From contig MAYW01000001.1 in NCBI GenBank assembly GCA_001723765.1, forward strand, positions 1 through 64,000: a DNA stretch of 64,000 nt. Reading direction: 5' to 3'. Position 1 is the stretch's first letter; the number at the start of each line of letters is the position of its first letter. The position numbers and the translations under genes are program-made. Below the pieces are notes generated by a model. That model did no database searches. It worked only from the letters and a program-made list of their open reading frames with translations, and was not told where the DNA came from. Of this stretch, positions 48,625-57,799 are shown piece after piece. The DNA is from Candidatus Scalindua rubra (lineage in GTDB: Bacteria; Planctomycetota; Brocadiia; Brocadiales; Scalinduaceae).

Positions 48625-49968
48625 CTAACGTTCGTTTAAGAACTCCTCCTCACCGGCGATCAAATCTTCATACGTCTCCCTTCTCCTGATAGTCGAGATA
48701 TTGCCACCGTCCACCAAAATTTCACACGTACGCGGTCTTGTGTTGTAAGTAGAACTCATTGTAAAGCCGTATGCCCCCGCACTAAATATTGCAATAAGGT
48801 CGCCTTCCTTTACCTTTGGAAACCATCGCTCTTTTGCAAGGACGTCACTGCTTTCACATACAGGACCTGCAATATCTACCAGTTCCAATTCATCACTCAT
48901 ATCCCTTTGCTGGTTCAATCTTGCAGATTGAACTTTATATGACATCTCTACTTCCGGCATTGGCACATCAGTATTAACAGGCCAAACTCGATGGAAAGCC
49001 TCGTATATAGAAGGCCGAACAAGGTCATTCATCGCTGCATCACAAATGATATATTTCTTTCCCCAGGAAGAAACCTTTGTGTAAGTCACCCTGCTTACCA
49101 AAATACCCGCATTCCCTACAATAAAACGTCCGGGCTCCATTATCACTTTACATCCGAGTTTTTTTACTACGGGGATTATTTCTGTCGCAAAGGCAAGGGG
49201 ACGTTTTACTTTCTCACCTGTATACGATATACAGTAACCACCACCTATATTAATGTATTCAATTCTTTGTTTATCTTTGTCGTCCAGAACTTCCTGCAGG
49301 AACTTATTTACTTTTTCAAGAGCAAGTACATAAGGTTCAGGTTCATAGATCGGTGAACCAAGATGTACGTGTATTCCTTTTAAATCTATATTTCTATAAT
49401 TTTTAATATCTTTTATTATCTGTTCGGCAATTACGAAATCTATTCCAAACTTATTTTCCTTTTTACCAGTAGTAGTCTTGACATGGGTGTTAGGGTCTAT
49501 ATCAGGATTGATGCGTAAAGCGATTCTGGCTGTCTTGTTTAAGTCACTTGCAATCCTATCAATATTTGCTAGTTCTGATTGTGACTCAACGTTGAACATA
49601 AAAATATCATTTTCCAGTGCATATTTTATTTCCTCAGAGGTTTTACCAACACCAGCAAAAACGATCTTGTCTGGACTTACACCCAACTTTAATACCCTGT
49701 ACAGCTCCCCGCCAGAAACAACATCAAACCCGGCACCAGCATCAGCCAATATCTTACAAATTGACAAATTTGAATTGGACTTAACCGAGAAACATATCAA
49801 AGGGCTTGCCTCTGCAAATGCATCCCTGATCTCATTAAAATGTTTTAAGATAGAATTTTTGCTATAAACATATGCTGGTGTCTTTACCTTTTCAATTATG
49901 TCTTTTACCTTTACTTGTTCACAAAATAATTCATTATTTTGGTAATTAAAAAAATCAAAACTGGGCAT
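48625..49968 (-). CDS. lysA: Diaminopimelate decarboxylase, with an in-frame palindrome insertion
   Basis: A 447-residue PLP enzyme converting meso-diaminopimelate to lysine. It shows T-P-A-Y-V-Y-S (about 28-34), the PLP lysine in C-F-S-V-K-S-N-S-N (about 62-70), H-V-H-L-G-S (about 202-207), G-G-G-Y-C-I, E-P-G-R-F-I-V-G (about 280-287), and the substrate cysteine in G-P-V-C-E-S-S-D. Between D-V-P-M-P-E-V-E and L-E-L-V-D-I-A-G-P the protein has about 18 residues not expected in LysA, centred on V-Q-S-A-R-L-N-Q-Q, encoded by a palindromic repeat (48913-48933). The ATG at 49968 is the usual family start. The 3' end has a partial copy at 47871. Confidence 0.92.
   Translation of the reverse strand: MPSFDFFNYQNNELFCEQVKVKDIIEKVKTPAYVYSKNSILKHFNEIRDAFAEASPLICFSVKSNSNLSICKILADAGAGFDVVSGGELYRVLKLGVSPDKIVFAGVGKTSEEIKYALENDIFMFNVESQSELANIDRIASDLNKTARIALRINPDIDPNTHVKTTTGKKENKFGIDFVIAEQIIKDIKNYRNIDLKGIHVHLGSPIYEPEPYVLALEKVNKFLQEVLDDKDKQRIEYINIGGGYCISYTGEKVKRPLAFATEIIPVVKKLGCKVIMEPGRFIVGNAGILVSRVTYTKVSSWGKKYIICDAAMNDLVRPSIYEAFHRVWPVNTDVPMPEVEMSYKVQSARLNQQRDMSDELELVDIAGPVCESSDVLAKERWFPKVKEGDLIAIFSAGAYGFTMSSTYNTRPRTCEILVDGGNISTIRRRETYEDLIAGEEEFLNER
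48913..48933. repeat. GGTTCA-TGC-TGAAC family palindrome inside lysA
   Basis: gttcaatct / agattgaac form a perfect 9-bp stem with loop TGC, preceded by tttgctg exactly as attgctg precedes the copy at 1954-1976. It translates without stops into part of a short extra loop of diaminopimelate decarboxylase. Confidence 0.78.
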
Positions 49969-50230
49969 ACTTTTCTCCAAGTTTTAAGAACTCAACGCCG
50001 AGTTCGCAGAGACCGCTGAGTAAAACATTTTAAGATTATTTTAATGTATAGAAATTTCAATAAAGCCCACGAAACACACGAAAAGACACAAAAAATCTTT
50101 CGTGTTATTTCGTGGGGAAAATAGTATTGCCGAAGGTCATGCCAAAGGCAGATTCGCCTCGGCAATCTTTTTTTGAAGATTTTCTCTGAGTGCATCTGCG
50201 AAAATCTGCGTCCTATTTAATTTAACGAAA

Positions 50231-51622
50231 TTAACCAATCAACTTTTGAAGTTTCTTTTCCCATGCACTTATTCTTTTCTGCACTAACTTAGGAGAAGTT
50301 GAACCGTGGCTTCTATACTGTTTAATATAATTCTTCACACCTAGAGTTTCATAAATATCCTTATCAATCAAAGGAGAGAATTGCTTAAAATCTTTTATGC
50401 TTATATCACTTAATTCTTTACCGCTTTTGCTATGCTTCTTTACCATCTTACCTACAATTTCGTGAGCCTCACGGAAGGGAATACCTTTTTTAACCAAATA
50501 ATCTGCAATCCCTGTGGCATCAGGAAACCCTTTTTGACAACTTCTTTCTATGTTATCAATCTTAAACGTAGTCTTTTTTATTAACTTTTTAAGAATTATC
50601 AAACAATCCTTCACCGTATCGGATGAATCAAATATTGCCTCTTTATCTTCCTGCATATCTCTATTGTAGGAAAGCGGCAAAGCCTTCATTATAGTCAGCA
50701 GAGAAAACAAATTACCATATACACGACCACATTTGGCTCTGATTAACTCAAGCACATCCGGATTTTTCTTTTGAGGCATAATACTTGAACCCGTACAGTA
50801 AGAATCATCAATGTCCAGAAAATCAAATTCCTGACTAGACCAAATAATCCATTCTTCACTTAATCTTGAGAGGTGCATTGAAATAATAGCTAGTGAAGCA
50901 GCAAATTCCAAACAGAAGTCTCTATCACTCACTGCGTCAAGACTGTTATCAAAAGGCGAATCAAAATCAAGGAGTTTACTCGTAATCTCAGGTTTTATAT
51001 TAAGAGTCGTACCCCCCAAAGCACATGCGCCAAGCGGAGATTTATTCACACGTTTCAAGCAATCACCTAATCTTGTACGATCCCGTTCCAGCATCTCCAC
51101 ATAAGCCAGAAAATAGTGCCCAATCAGAATCGGTTGAGCATGTTGAAGGTGTGTAAAACCGGGTAATACACCTTTCCCAAATACTTTTGCTTTCAATATC
51201 ATTTCCAATTGTAAATTGGTAATTGCACCCACTACATCTTTAATCTGGTCACGAACCCAAAGTCTTAAATCCAGGGCTATTTGGTCATTTCTACTTCTGG
51301 CTGTATGAAGTTTCTTCGCCACATTCCCTATTCGTTTCACCAAAACAGACTCAACATTCATATGTATGTCTTCTTGTTCAGTTTTAAACTTAAACTTGTC
51401 AGCTTTAATATCGCTTAAGATTTCCCGTAATCCCTTGATAATCACATCTTTTTCCTTGCCTGTTATCAGATTACATTTTGCTAACATCTTTGTATGTGCT
51501 ATGCTCCCTTCAATATCGTACTTATACAAACGCCGATCATATGAAATAGATTCTGTAAAAGACTCAACTGACGAAGCAGTTTTCTTTTTGAATCTTCCTC
51601 CCCATGCCTTTTTAATTGCCAT
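50231..51622 (-). CDS. argH: Argininosuccinate lyase
   Basis: A 463-residue enzyme that splits argininosuccinate into arginine and fumarate. It has the N-terminal W-G-G-R-F (about 7-11), S-R-N-D-Q-I-A-L-D-L-R-L (about 112-123), L-P-G-F-T-H-L-Q-H-A-Q-P (about 155-166), and the superfamily signature G-S-S-I-M-P-Q-K-K-N-P-D (about 278-289) holding the catalytic serine loop. Length is normal. It is followed by lysA on the same strand after 250 bases carrying repeats, so co-transcription is uncertain. argG is not in the window. Confidence 0.95.
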   Translation of the reverse strand: MAIKKAWGGRFKKKTASSVESFTESISYDRRLYKYDIEGSIAHTKMLAKCNLITGKEKDVIIKGLREILSDIKADKFKFKTEQEDIHMNVESVLVKRIGNVAKKLHTARSRNDQIALDLRLWVRDQIKDVVGAITNLQLEMILKAKVFGKGVLPGFTHLQHAQPILIGHYFLAYVEMLERDRTRLGDCLKRVNKSPLGACALGGTTLNIKPEITSKLLDFDSPFDNSLDAVSDRDFCLEFAASLAIISMHLSRLSEEWIIWSSQEFDFLDIDDSYCTGSSIMPQKKNPDVLELIRAKCGRVYGNLFSLLTIMKALPLSYNRDMQEDKEAIFDSSDTVKDCLIILKKLIKKTTFKIDNIERSCQKGFPDATGIADYLVKKGIPFREAHEIVGKMVKKHSKSGKELSDISIKDFKQFSPLIDKDIYETLGVKNYIKQYRSHGSTSPKLVQKRISAWEKKLQKLIG

Positions 51623-51868
51623 TGATCACAAATTTTAAATATGTTCTTAATGTATTAGGACACAGATTAAGTCCGTCCTTATGATGGTCGCAGATACACA
51701 CAGCGCAGCAGAGCCGCAACCAAGTTTGAAGTGAAATGAACATAGGTTTGAGGTAATATAGCCAAAGGCATTGGTAGTGTCAAGTTCAATCTACACAATG
51801 ACATATAACCCAATGGTACAAACATTATCTCTTGAATAAAAAAATCGTTAAATATATACTTATTCAAT

Positions 51869-52549
51869 ATGAAGGTAGTAGGTATAGAAACATCTGGTTC
51901 AATCGGAAGTGTTGCTGTTTGTGATGGAGATACGTTAGTAGGCAAGAAGATTTTTGGAAAGACGTTAAGTCATGGTAAAGAGATAGTTTCTTCATTCAAG
52001 TCTATCTTTGATGAAATCAAATGGGAGCCAAATGATATAGACCTCATTGCTGTAAGTATTGGACCGGGTTCCTATACAGGTCTTAGAATCGGCGTAACAT
52101 GTGCGAAAACACTTGCATATGGATTGGGAAGACCCGTCATTGATGTTCCAACCTTAGATGTTTTAGCAGAAAACGTAAAAAGTGATGTAAAAAACCTTTG
52201 TCCTGTTATAGATGCAAAGAGAAAGAGAGTCTATGCATGTATCTATGCCAGAAACTATAACAAAAATAAAAATATTACAGACTCTTTAATTATTTCACCA
52301 AATAAACTCGTTGATATCTTGCCTGAATCTACCTTAATCTTCGGTGATGGTGTAGCACCTTACAAGGAAATCTTTGCACAAAAGAAGGTCACAATAGCTA
52401 ATGAAAAGCTGGGGATTGCTGATGCGGTTAATGTTGCCAGGTTAGGACTAAAAAGGTATGAACAGGGTAAGCGTTGTGAAATTAATTCACTGGTTCCTTT
52501 ATATTTGAGAAAATCGGAAGCTGAGGAAAGACTAGAAGTGAATCGTTAA
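51869..52549 (+). CDS. tsaB: tRNA threonylcarbamoyladenosine biosynthesis protein TsaB
   Basis: A 226-residue TsaB, partner of TsaD in making the t6A base next to the anticodon of ANN-reading tRNAs. It begins V-V-G-I-E-T-S-G-S-I-G-S-V-A-V (about 3-17) and carries I-S-I-G-P-G-S-Y-T-G-L-R-I-G-V-T (about 69-82) and G-R-P-V-I-D-V-P-T-L-D, all typical. R-K-R-V-Y-A-C-I-Y lies in the second half. Size is normal. The next gene, a porin, follows after 45 bases, but the link is probably not functional. Confidence 0.93.
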   Translation: MKVVGIETSGSIGSVAVCDGDTLVGKKIFGKTLSHGKEIVSSFKSIFDEIKWEPNDIDLIAVSIGPGSYTGLRIGVTCAKTLAYGLGRPVIDVPTLDVLAENVKSDVKNLCPVIDAKRKRVYACIYARNYNKNKNITDSLIISPNKLVDILPESTLIFGDGVAPYKEIFAQKKVTIANEKLGIADAVNVARLGLKRYEQGKRCEINSLVPLYLRKSEAEERLEVNR

Positions 52550-52594
52550 TTTTATGAACCTAAGTGCTCCTGTTCGTAAATACGGTGACGTATT

Positions 52595-53761
52595 ATGATT
52601 GACAATGGGGGAAAGATTTTATTAAGGTTAATAGTAGTTTGTTTGTTTTTAGTGATAACGTTTAGTTTCTGCTTTGCCCAGGCAAAAGCGGAACCCGTTG
52701 AAAGGGAAAAGATTGGTTTCTTTTCAAAACTCAGGGAAAATTTATTGTTTAAAAAAGAGGTAATCTTAGGCGGTTCCTGGTCAGATGAAAGAAGTCAAAT
52801 AACAGGTAGAAATTCTATTGGTTTTGAACTTTTAAAGAAATTCTCAGATAAAAAAGGTGACTGGGGGAGTACGCTTCTTCAAATGAGATTTGTGCGTTAT
52901 GACCATCAATTTATGTTAATGAATAGTAATAAAATGCTCCCTGACCATGTAGATGAAATGCATGACTGGGAGTTGGAGTTTCATGATGCCTATTTTAAAT
53001 ATAGCGGCCGATTTAAGGGAAGGCTCAATTTTAGAATTGGTCATTATGATGTGCCGTACGGGCTGGAACAAAATGTGGATACACATTCGACACTAATTCA
53101 ACTTATATCAGAACGCAATATAGGATTTAAAAAAGATTGGGGATTATCTATAGGCGGACAGTTACCTAAAATTGATTATGAATTCGCATTTACACGAGGA
53201 AGTGGCCATGAATATATAGACCGTGGGGAAAATTATCTTCTGGGTGGAAGGATAGGATCTCCTGCAGATGAGAATCTTAGTATTGGTATTTCTGGGTTAT
53301 ATGGAATGCCCATGGACTCTACGGCAGTTATGCGCGGCAAGAAGTTGGGAATGATGGGTAAACCGAATACATGGTTTGACAGCACTACTATACCTACGGA
53401 TGATATTATCAGACGATGGCGAGTAGGTTTAGATAGTATCTACCTATATGGACCTTTTACCTTTAAGGGTGAAATATCTTATGGAGAAGATGTAAATCAG
53501 GAGGTAATCAATGGTGTTTTAGAAATAGACTATCTTTTTCCCGGTATGGATGAGAGGATGGAAACGATACTACAGGTTCAGAGTGCATACCAGGACATTA
53601 ATACATCAGGCGGCGATAATGATACCTTTTTAAGGCTGGGTTTAAACTATAAAATTTCTAATGCCGTTACTCTCCAGTTTACTTATAGGCATGATTTTCA
53701 ACGATTAAAAAATACAAAAGACGAAGATATAATTGCTTTGCAGCTCTATTGCTTTTTTTGA
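52595..53761 (+). CDS. Outer-membrane porin-like beta-barrel
   Basis: A 388-residue exported protein: a signal peptide with hydrophobic core L-R-L-I-V-V-C-L-F-L-V-I-T-F-S-F and cleavage near A-Q-A-K-A (about 28-33). The mature part alternates aromatic and polar residues in strand-like stretches (L-N-F-R-I-G-H-Y-D-V-P-Y-G; F-A-F-T-R-G-S-G; F-R-L-type repeats) and ends in L-Q-L-Y-C-F-F, a terminal aromatic as expected of barrels. It resembles general porins; substrate unknown. It precedes a degenerate FMN-binding protein and a NarX-like kinase on the same strand. Confidence 0.75.
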   Translation: MIDNGGKILLRLIVVCLFLVITFSFCFAQAKAEPVEREKIGFFSKLRENLLFKKEVILGGSWSDERSQITGRNSIGFELLKKFSDKKGDWGSTLLQMRFVRYDHQFMLMNSNKMLPDHVDEMHDWELEFHDAYFKYSGRFKGRLNFRIGHYDVPYGLEQNVDTHSTLIQLISERNIGFKKDWGLSIGGQLPKIDYEFAFTRGSGHEYIDRGENYLLGGRIGSPADENLSIGISGLYGMPMDSTAVMRGKKLGMMGKPNTWFDSTTIPTDDIIRRWRVGLDSIYLYGPFTFKGEISYGEDVNQEVINGVLEIDYLFPGMDERMETILQVQSAYQDINTSGGDNDTFLRLGLNYKISNAVTLQFTYRHDFQRLKNTKDEDIIALQLYCFF

Positions 53762-53910
53762 GGACATGGATATACGCAATATTTATTGACGTGGATACTT
53801 TCATATTGGTTTTTCATAAATCAGGTATCAATATATTTTTGATAAATGCGTCTAATTTAATGTAACATATCTTTTGAAAAAATCAATATGGAAAGAAGAA
53901 GGGTGTGGGT

Positions 53911-54555
53911 ATGGATATGAAAACGATTTTAAGAACTTTCTTATTTTTTCTGGTATTGTTTTTCGTTTTGCAGAGGAGTAGTGAAGCTGCCCTCTGTGCC
54001 TTTCGTAATCCTGATAGAGATGTTTATGTTTTGTTTCTTGAAGCAACTGGCCATCGGTCGATAATAAAGGCGCTTGATTCGGAAGGGCAGAGAAAGATAG
54101 AGGAATTTTTAGGTCAACCACTTGATTATGATGAAGGCGGAGAACACACCTTTTATCTGATTTTAAAGGGTGAGGAAATAATAGGCATTATTCGTCCTCA
54201 TGCAGAACGTGGTAGGTATGGCATTGTAGAGATGGTTTGGGCCTTTACTCTTGATGGAAAGATAATAGATTTTGTTATTCAGCGTTCACGGGAGAGAGGG
54301 ACTAAGAAGCTAAAATCAGAAGAATTTCGTAAGCAATTTAGAGATAAAAGCTTAAATGACCCTTTTACCATACCAGGAACCAAGGAAATTAATACAAGTC
54401 TTATTATGCCTATGAAGGAAGCCTTTGTCGCTTCATCGATTGTTGCCTACAGCGCCAAAAAAAATCTTTTTCTATATAAGTATTTTTTTCCAGAATACAC
54501 CAGAGAATCAGAAAAGGGTGAGGGAAAGAAAGTCAAAAAGGAAAATAGAAGATGA
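53911..54555 (+). CDS. Exported FMN-binding-like protein without the flavinylation site
   Basis: A 214-residue protein with a signal peptide (hydrophobic L-F-F-L-V-L-F-F-V-L, cleavage near S-S-E-A-A). The body resembles RnfG/NqrC FMN-binding domains: G-I-I-R-P-H-A-E-R-G-R-Y-G, F-V-I-Q-R-S-R-E-R-G and F-R-K-Q-F-R-D-K-S-L-N-D-P-F align with the FMN domain at 2804-4579. At the place of the S/T-G-A-T attachment motif it reads I-N-T-S-L-I-M-P, so no covalent FMN is expected. Its last four bases overlap the start of the NarX-like kinase, so it is probably a sensory or accessory subunit of that kinase. SD agaagaaggg decides ATG 53911. Confidence 0.68.
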   Translation: MDMKTILRTFLFFLVLFFVLQRSSEAALCAFRNPDRDVYVLFLEATGHRSIIKALDSEGQRKIEEFLGQPLDYDEGGEHTFYLILKGEEIIGIIRPHAERGRYGIVEMVWAFTLDGKIIDFVIQRSRERGTKKLKSEEFRKQFRDKSLNDPFTIPGTKEINTSLIMPMKEAFVASSIVAYSAKKNLFLYKYFFPEYTRESEKGEGKKVKKENRR

Positions 54556-56384
54556 GGATAACAATTGGAAGAAAGTTATCAATCGGGTTTATAATAATTT
54601 TAATTGTAATGATTGTTATGGGTGTAAGCTCTTATATTTCCTTAAATAAGATAAAGAGAAGCACAGACACAATCGCACAATATGCACAAGAGATGAAGGA
54701 AGTAAGCAAGTTGCGATTCCCCTTAATTGAAGCGTTAATCGTAAATGATTATCTCGTCAGTGGTGAGGTAGGGAAAAAAGGACACTTTGAAGAAGTGAGT
54801 AGAGTTGTAGGAGAGGTAATGCACGATGCAAAAAGTTTTCCTTTTTCTGAAGAAGAGAAAAAGCTTTTGATGGAGATAGATAAATATTTTGGGGTGGTCA
54901 AAAATAAATCACATGAGATATTAAAATTTGCCGATTTTACTAAGAAAGAATTTACAGACCTAAGAAGTAATAAAGTAATAGAGGAAATAGATACTGCTGC
55001 CGCAATTGTAGTTGATAATATCGAAGGTCTAGATGAATTGGTCAGAAGGAACTTAATACAAGAAATAAAAAGATCGGAGAGAATCAAATTATCAGGGAAC
55101 GTGACAATTATAATCACTTCATTTACAGCAGTAGTTGTTGGAATTATAGCCTGGTTTATATTAACTCGTTCTATTACTACCCCGATTCACAGCTTAATCT
55201 CTACAACCAAGATTATGGCTAGAGGAGATTTAATTCAAAGAGCAGACGTAAGGTCTAGTGACGAAATTGGTGATTTGGCTAATTCTTTTAACAATATGGC
55301 TGAGAACTTACAGAAGACTACGGTATCTCGTGATTATGTGGAAAACATTGTCAAGACGATAGCTGATGCCTTAATTATAGTAGATCTAGATGGAAAAATA
55401 AGAACAATCAATCCAGTCACAGTAAAACTTCTAGGTTACAAAGAAGACGAGCTTATAGGCCTTCCGGTTTCTACGATCTTTGCGCAAGAAGAATTACAAT
55501 TTAAAAGAAAAGGTATTGCTGATTTAGTAGAAAAGGATTCTTTCAATAATGTAGAGAAAAGTTTTCTTGCAAAGGATGGAACAGAGATACCTGTACTTTT
55601 TTCAGCCAAAGTAATGCGGTATAATGAGGGTAAGATTCGGGAAATAGTATGTGTGGCGCTGGATATCACCGAGCGCAAACAGGCAGAAGAAAGATTTATC
55701 TCCTATCAAGAACAGCTTCAATCTCTTGCATCTGAATTGTCATTGACAGAAGAACGTGAACGTCGTCGGATTGCCTCTGATCTACATGACAGTATTGGTC
55801 AGGCCTTGATTGTCACAAAAATGAAGTTGGAAGAACTGCGAGAAATGAAAATCTCTGCTGCCGTTGATCGTCTCCTGGACGATATCTATAAGCTTCTCGA
55901 GAAGACGATTCAAGACACACGATCATTGACATTCGAACTAAGTCCCCCTGTCCTCTATGAGCTTGGTTTTGAACCGGCAGTGGAGTGGTTGATAGAACAA
56001 ATTCAAGAACAGCACGGTATCGTGATTGATTTCATGAGCGATGGTCGGTTTAAACCGCTGAATGATGATATACGTGTACTTCTCTTCAAAGCAATACGCG
56101 AGTTGCTGGTTAATGTTGTTAAGCATGCCGATGCGCAAAATGTAAAGATTTTCATAAAGAGAGATGGCAACAACATATGGATTGAGGTTGAAGACGATGG
56201 AATTGGGTCTGATACGGCCGAGTTTAACTTCTCGGTAAGCAGATCTGGCGGGTTTGGTTTATTCAACATGCGTGAGCGATTGGAACATCTTGGTGGACAT
56301 TTTGAGGTTAAGTCAGAGCCCGGACATGGAACACAGGTTACGCTGGTGGCGCCATTGAAGTGCAAGGAGGAGACCATTACATAA
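54552..56384 (+). CDS. NarX-like sensor histidine kinase
   Basis: A 610-residue kinase: TM near 10-30, a helical periplasmic domain (about 32-185; four-helix-bundle type), TM near 187-207, HAMP (about 208-262), PAS (about 265-380) with C-V-A-L-D-I-T-E-R-K, then HisKA_3 with E-R-R-R-I-A-S-D-L-H-D-S-I-G-Q (phospho-His about 417) and a HATPase with E-D-D-G-I-G-S and G-G-F-G-L-F-N-M-R-E-R. This class phosphorylates NarL/LuxR-type regulators; three lie just downstream, the nearest about 290 bases away. The start codon overlaps the FMN-binding-like gene (ATGA), indicating coupling. Confidence 0.9.
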   Translation: MRITIGRKLSIGFIIILIVMIVMGVSSYISLNKIKRSTDTIAQYAQEMKEVSKLRFPLIEALIVNDYLVSGEVGKKGHFEEVSRVVGEVMHDAKSFPFSEEEKKLLMEIDKYFGVVKNKSHEILKFADFTKKEFTDLRSNKVIEEIDTAAAIVVDNIEGLDELVRRNLIQEIKRSERIKLSGNVTIIITSFTAVVVGIIAWFILTRSITTPIHSLISTTKIMARGDLIQRADVRSSDEIGDLANSFNNMAENLQKTTVSRDYVENIVKTIADALIIVDLDGKIRTINPVTVKLLGYKEDELIGLPVSTIFAQEELQFKRKGIADLVEKDSFNNVEKSFLAKDGTEIPVLFSAKVMRYNEGKIREIVCVALDITERKQAEERFISYQEQLQSLASELSLTEERERRRIASDLHDSIGQALIVTKMKLEELREMKISAAVDRLLDDIYKLLEKTIQDTRSLTFELSPPVLYELGFEPAVEWLIEQIQEQHGIVIDFMSDGRFKPLNDDIRVLLFKAIRELLVNVVKHADAQNVKIFIKRDGNNIWIEVEDDGIGSDTAEFNFSVSRSGGFGLFNMRERLEHLGGHFEVKSEPGHGTQVTLVAPLKCKEETIT

Positions 56385-56671
56385 CACGGCTGCAACAGTT
56401 CAGCCCACCGCAAAGCTCGCAAAGTTATTATTTTTTAGAAAGTAATTCACAAGTATCAGTACATCGCTAACACATTTTTGGGATTTAAAAGAGTTTATTC
56501 AAAGAATAATCATCCTGCCCTTAAGGGCAGGCACGCTTAAAGCAACCATTAATCCTGAAGAAGAACTTCTGTCTGTTAGTATATATGAAGAAGTTATTTT
56601 TTCTCATTTTATAAAGTTTTTTCTTTGCGTCCTCTGCGTCTTTGCGGTGAACTATTACAAAGGAAGATTAT

Positions 56672-57319
56672 ATGAGTATAAAAATTTTTCTGGCTGATGA
56701 CCATAAAATTGTAAGAGACGGCCTTCGTTCGCTGCTTGAAAAGCAACCAGACATGGAAGTTGTTGCTGAAGCGGAAGATGGACGAACGACAGTGAGGCAA
56801 GTACAAAAACTGCTGCCTGATGTAGTCATCATGGATATAAGCATGCATGATTTGAATGGTATTGAGGCAACTCGTCAGATTATTGCCAAATCCCCTCGTA
56901 TTAAAGTACTTGCCTTATCGATGCATTCTGACAAGCGATTTATAGCAGGAATACTCAGTGCAGGCGCATCAGGCTATCTAATAAAGGATAGTACCTTCAA
57001 GGAACTGATCAACGCAATCCGCGCAGTAGTCTCAGATCAGATATATCTTAGTCCTCGTATAGCCGGTATCGTAACCGAGGACTATGTTAATTACCTGACA
57101 GCAACTGACTCCTCGGCTAGCTCAATCCTGACGGTCAGAGAACGTGAAATTCTTCAACTTCTTGCTGAGGGCAAGACCACAAAACAAGTAGCCTCTCAAC
57201 TTCATGTGAGTGTCAAGACTATCGAGACCCATCGCCATAGGATCATGGACAAATTGGGTATTTACAGCATAGCAGAACTTACCAAATATGCCGTACGAGA
57301 AGGGCTGACATCTCTCTAA
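56672..57319 (+). CDS. NarL/FixJ-family response regulator (copy 1)
   Basis: A 215-residue regulator: receiver domain with L-A-D-D-H-K (acidic pair about 8-9), V-V-I-M-D-I-S-M (phospho-Asp about 54), S-M-H region and I-K-D-S (Lys about 104), and a C-terminal LuxR helix-turn-helix (L-T-V-R-E-R-E-I-L-Q-L-L-A-E-G and V-S-V-K-T-I-E-T-H-R, about 151-195). It ends A-V-R-E-G-L-T-S-L. It follows the NarX-like kinase and is the most likely partner. The ribosome site is aaaggaaga. Two paralogues follow. Confidence 0.92.
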   Translation: MSIKIFLADDHKIVRDGLRSLLEKQPDMEVVAEAEDGRTTVRQVQKLLPDVVIMDISMHDLNGIEATRQIIAKSPRIKVLALSMHSDKRFIAGILSAGASGYLIKDSTFKELINAIRAVVSDQIYLSPRIAGIVTEDYVNYLTATDSSASSILTVREREILQLLAEGKTTKQVASQLHVSVKTIETHRHRIMDKLGIYSIAELTKYAVREGLTSL

Positions 57320-57642
57320 TTTGCCCACACTTCAATTAAAATAAACCCTCTAATATCAGTATGTTGTAGAATTTCTGAGACGTCATGCTATGTAAATATT
57401 CGGTAAACCACATAAAAATGATACCAAAAATGTAGGGCAAGCCTTTAGGCTTGCTTTATATAACCATAATAGGCTGTAACGCAAGGCTAAAGCCCTGCCC
57501 TACACGTGGTTCACTGAATGCTTACCATGCTATTGTGAACGTAAGTATCAGGTAAATAGAAGTTAATATTCAGTTATTTACCAATTGTCAATATATGCAA
57601 TGCTGAGTAGACTAAGTAGTCAATGTCATCGACTACAGGGTG
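57320..57642. other. Intergenic region with two palindromic repeats
   Basis: No gene is supported. Around 57433-57460 gcaagcctttaggcttgc forms a hairpin, and near 57480-57500 gcaaggctaaagccctgcc is a related element (compare 38954-38971). The rest is AT-rich up to the inverted-repeat element starting at 57643. Confidence 0.5.
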
Positions 57643-57774
57643 CATTCCCAAATTGTTGCAATACACCTATATCGGCGGGGAATATGGAGTGCATCGACCG
57701 TGTCGATGCAGGCAGTGACACGGTCACTGCACTCCAAAAAACCCAAAACAACCCGGTACAACAATTTGGGAATG
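57643..57774. repeat. 132-bp element with 16-bp inverted ends and nested palindromes
   Basis: cattcccaaattgttg (57643-57658) pairs perfectly with 57759-57774. Inside are further complementary pairs: ggagtgca / tgcactcc and accgtgtc / gacacggt. The whole could fold into a cruciform. It ends 25 bases before the ATG of the second NarL-type regulator and contains no gene. Confidence 0.75.
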
Positions 57775-57799
57775 CTCCCTTGACTACATAGGAGGCATT

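Noticed and set aside
56003-56422. A 139-codon minus-strand frame opposite the NarX-like kinase
   Set aside because: It lies fully over the conserved HATPase region and has unnatural composition for this genome.
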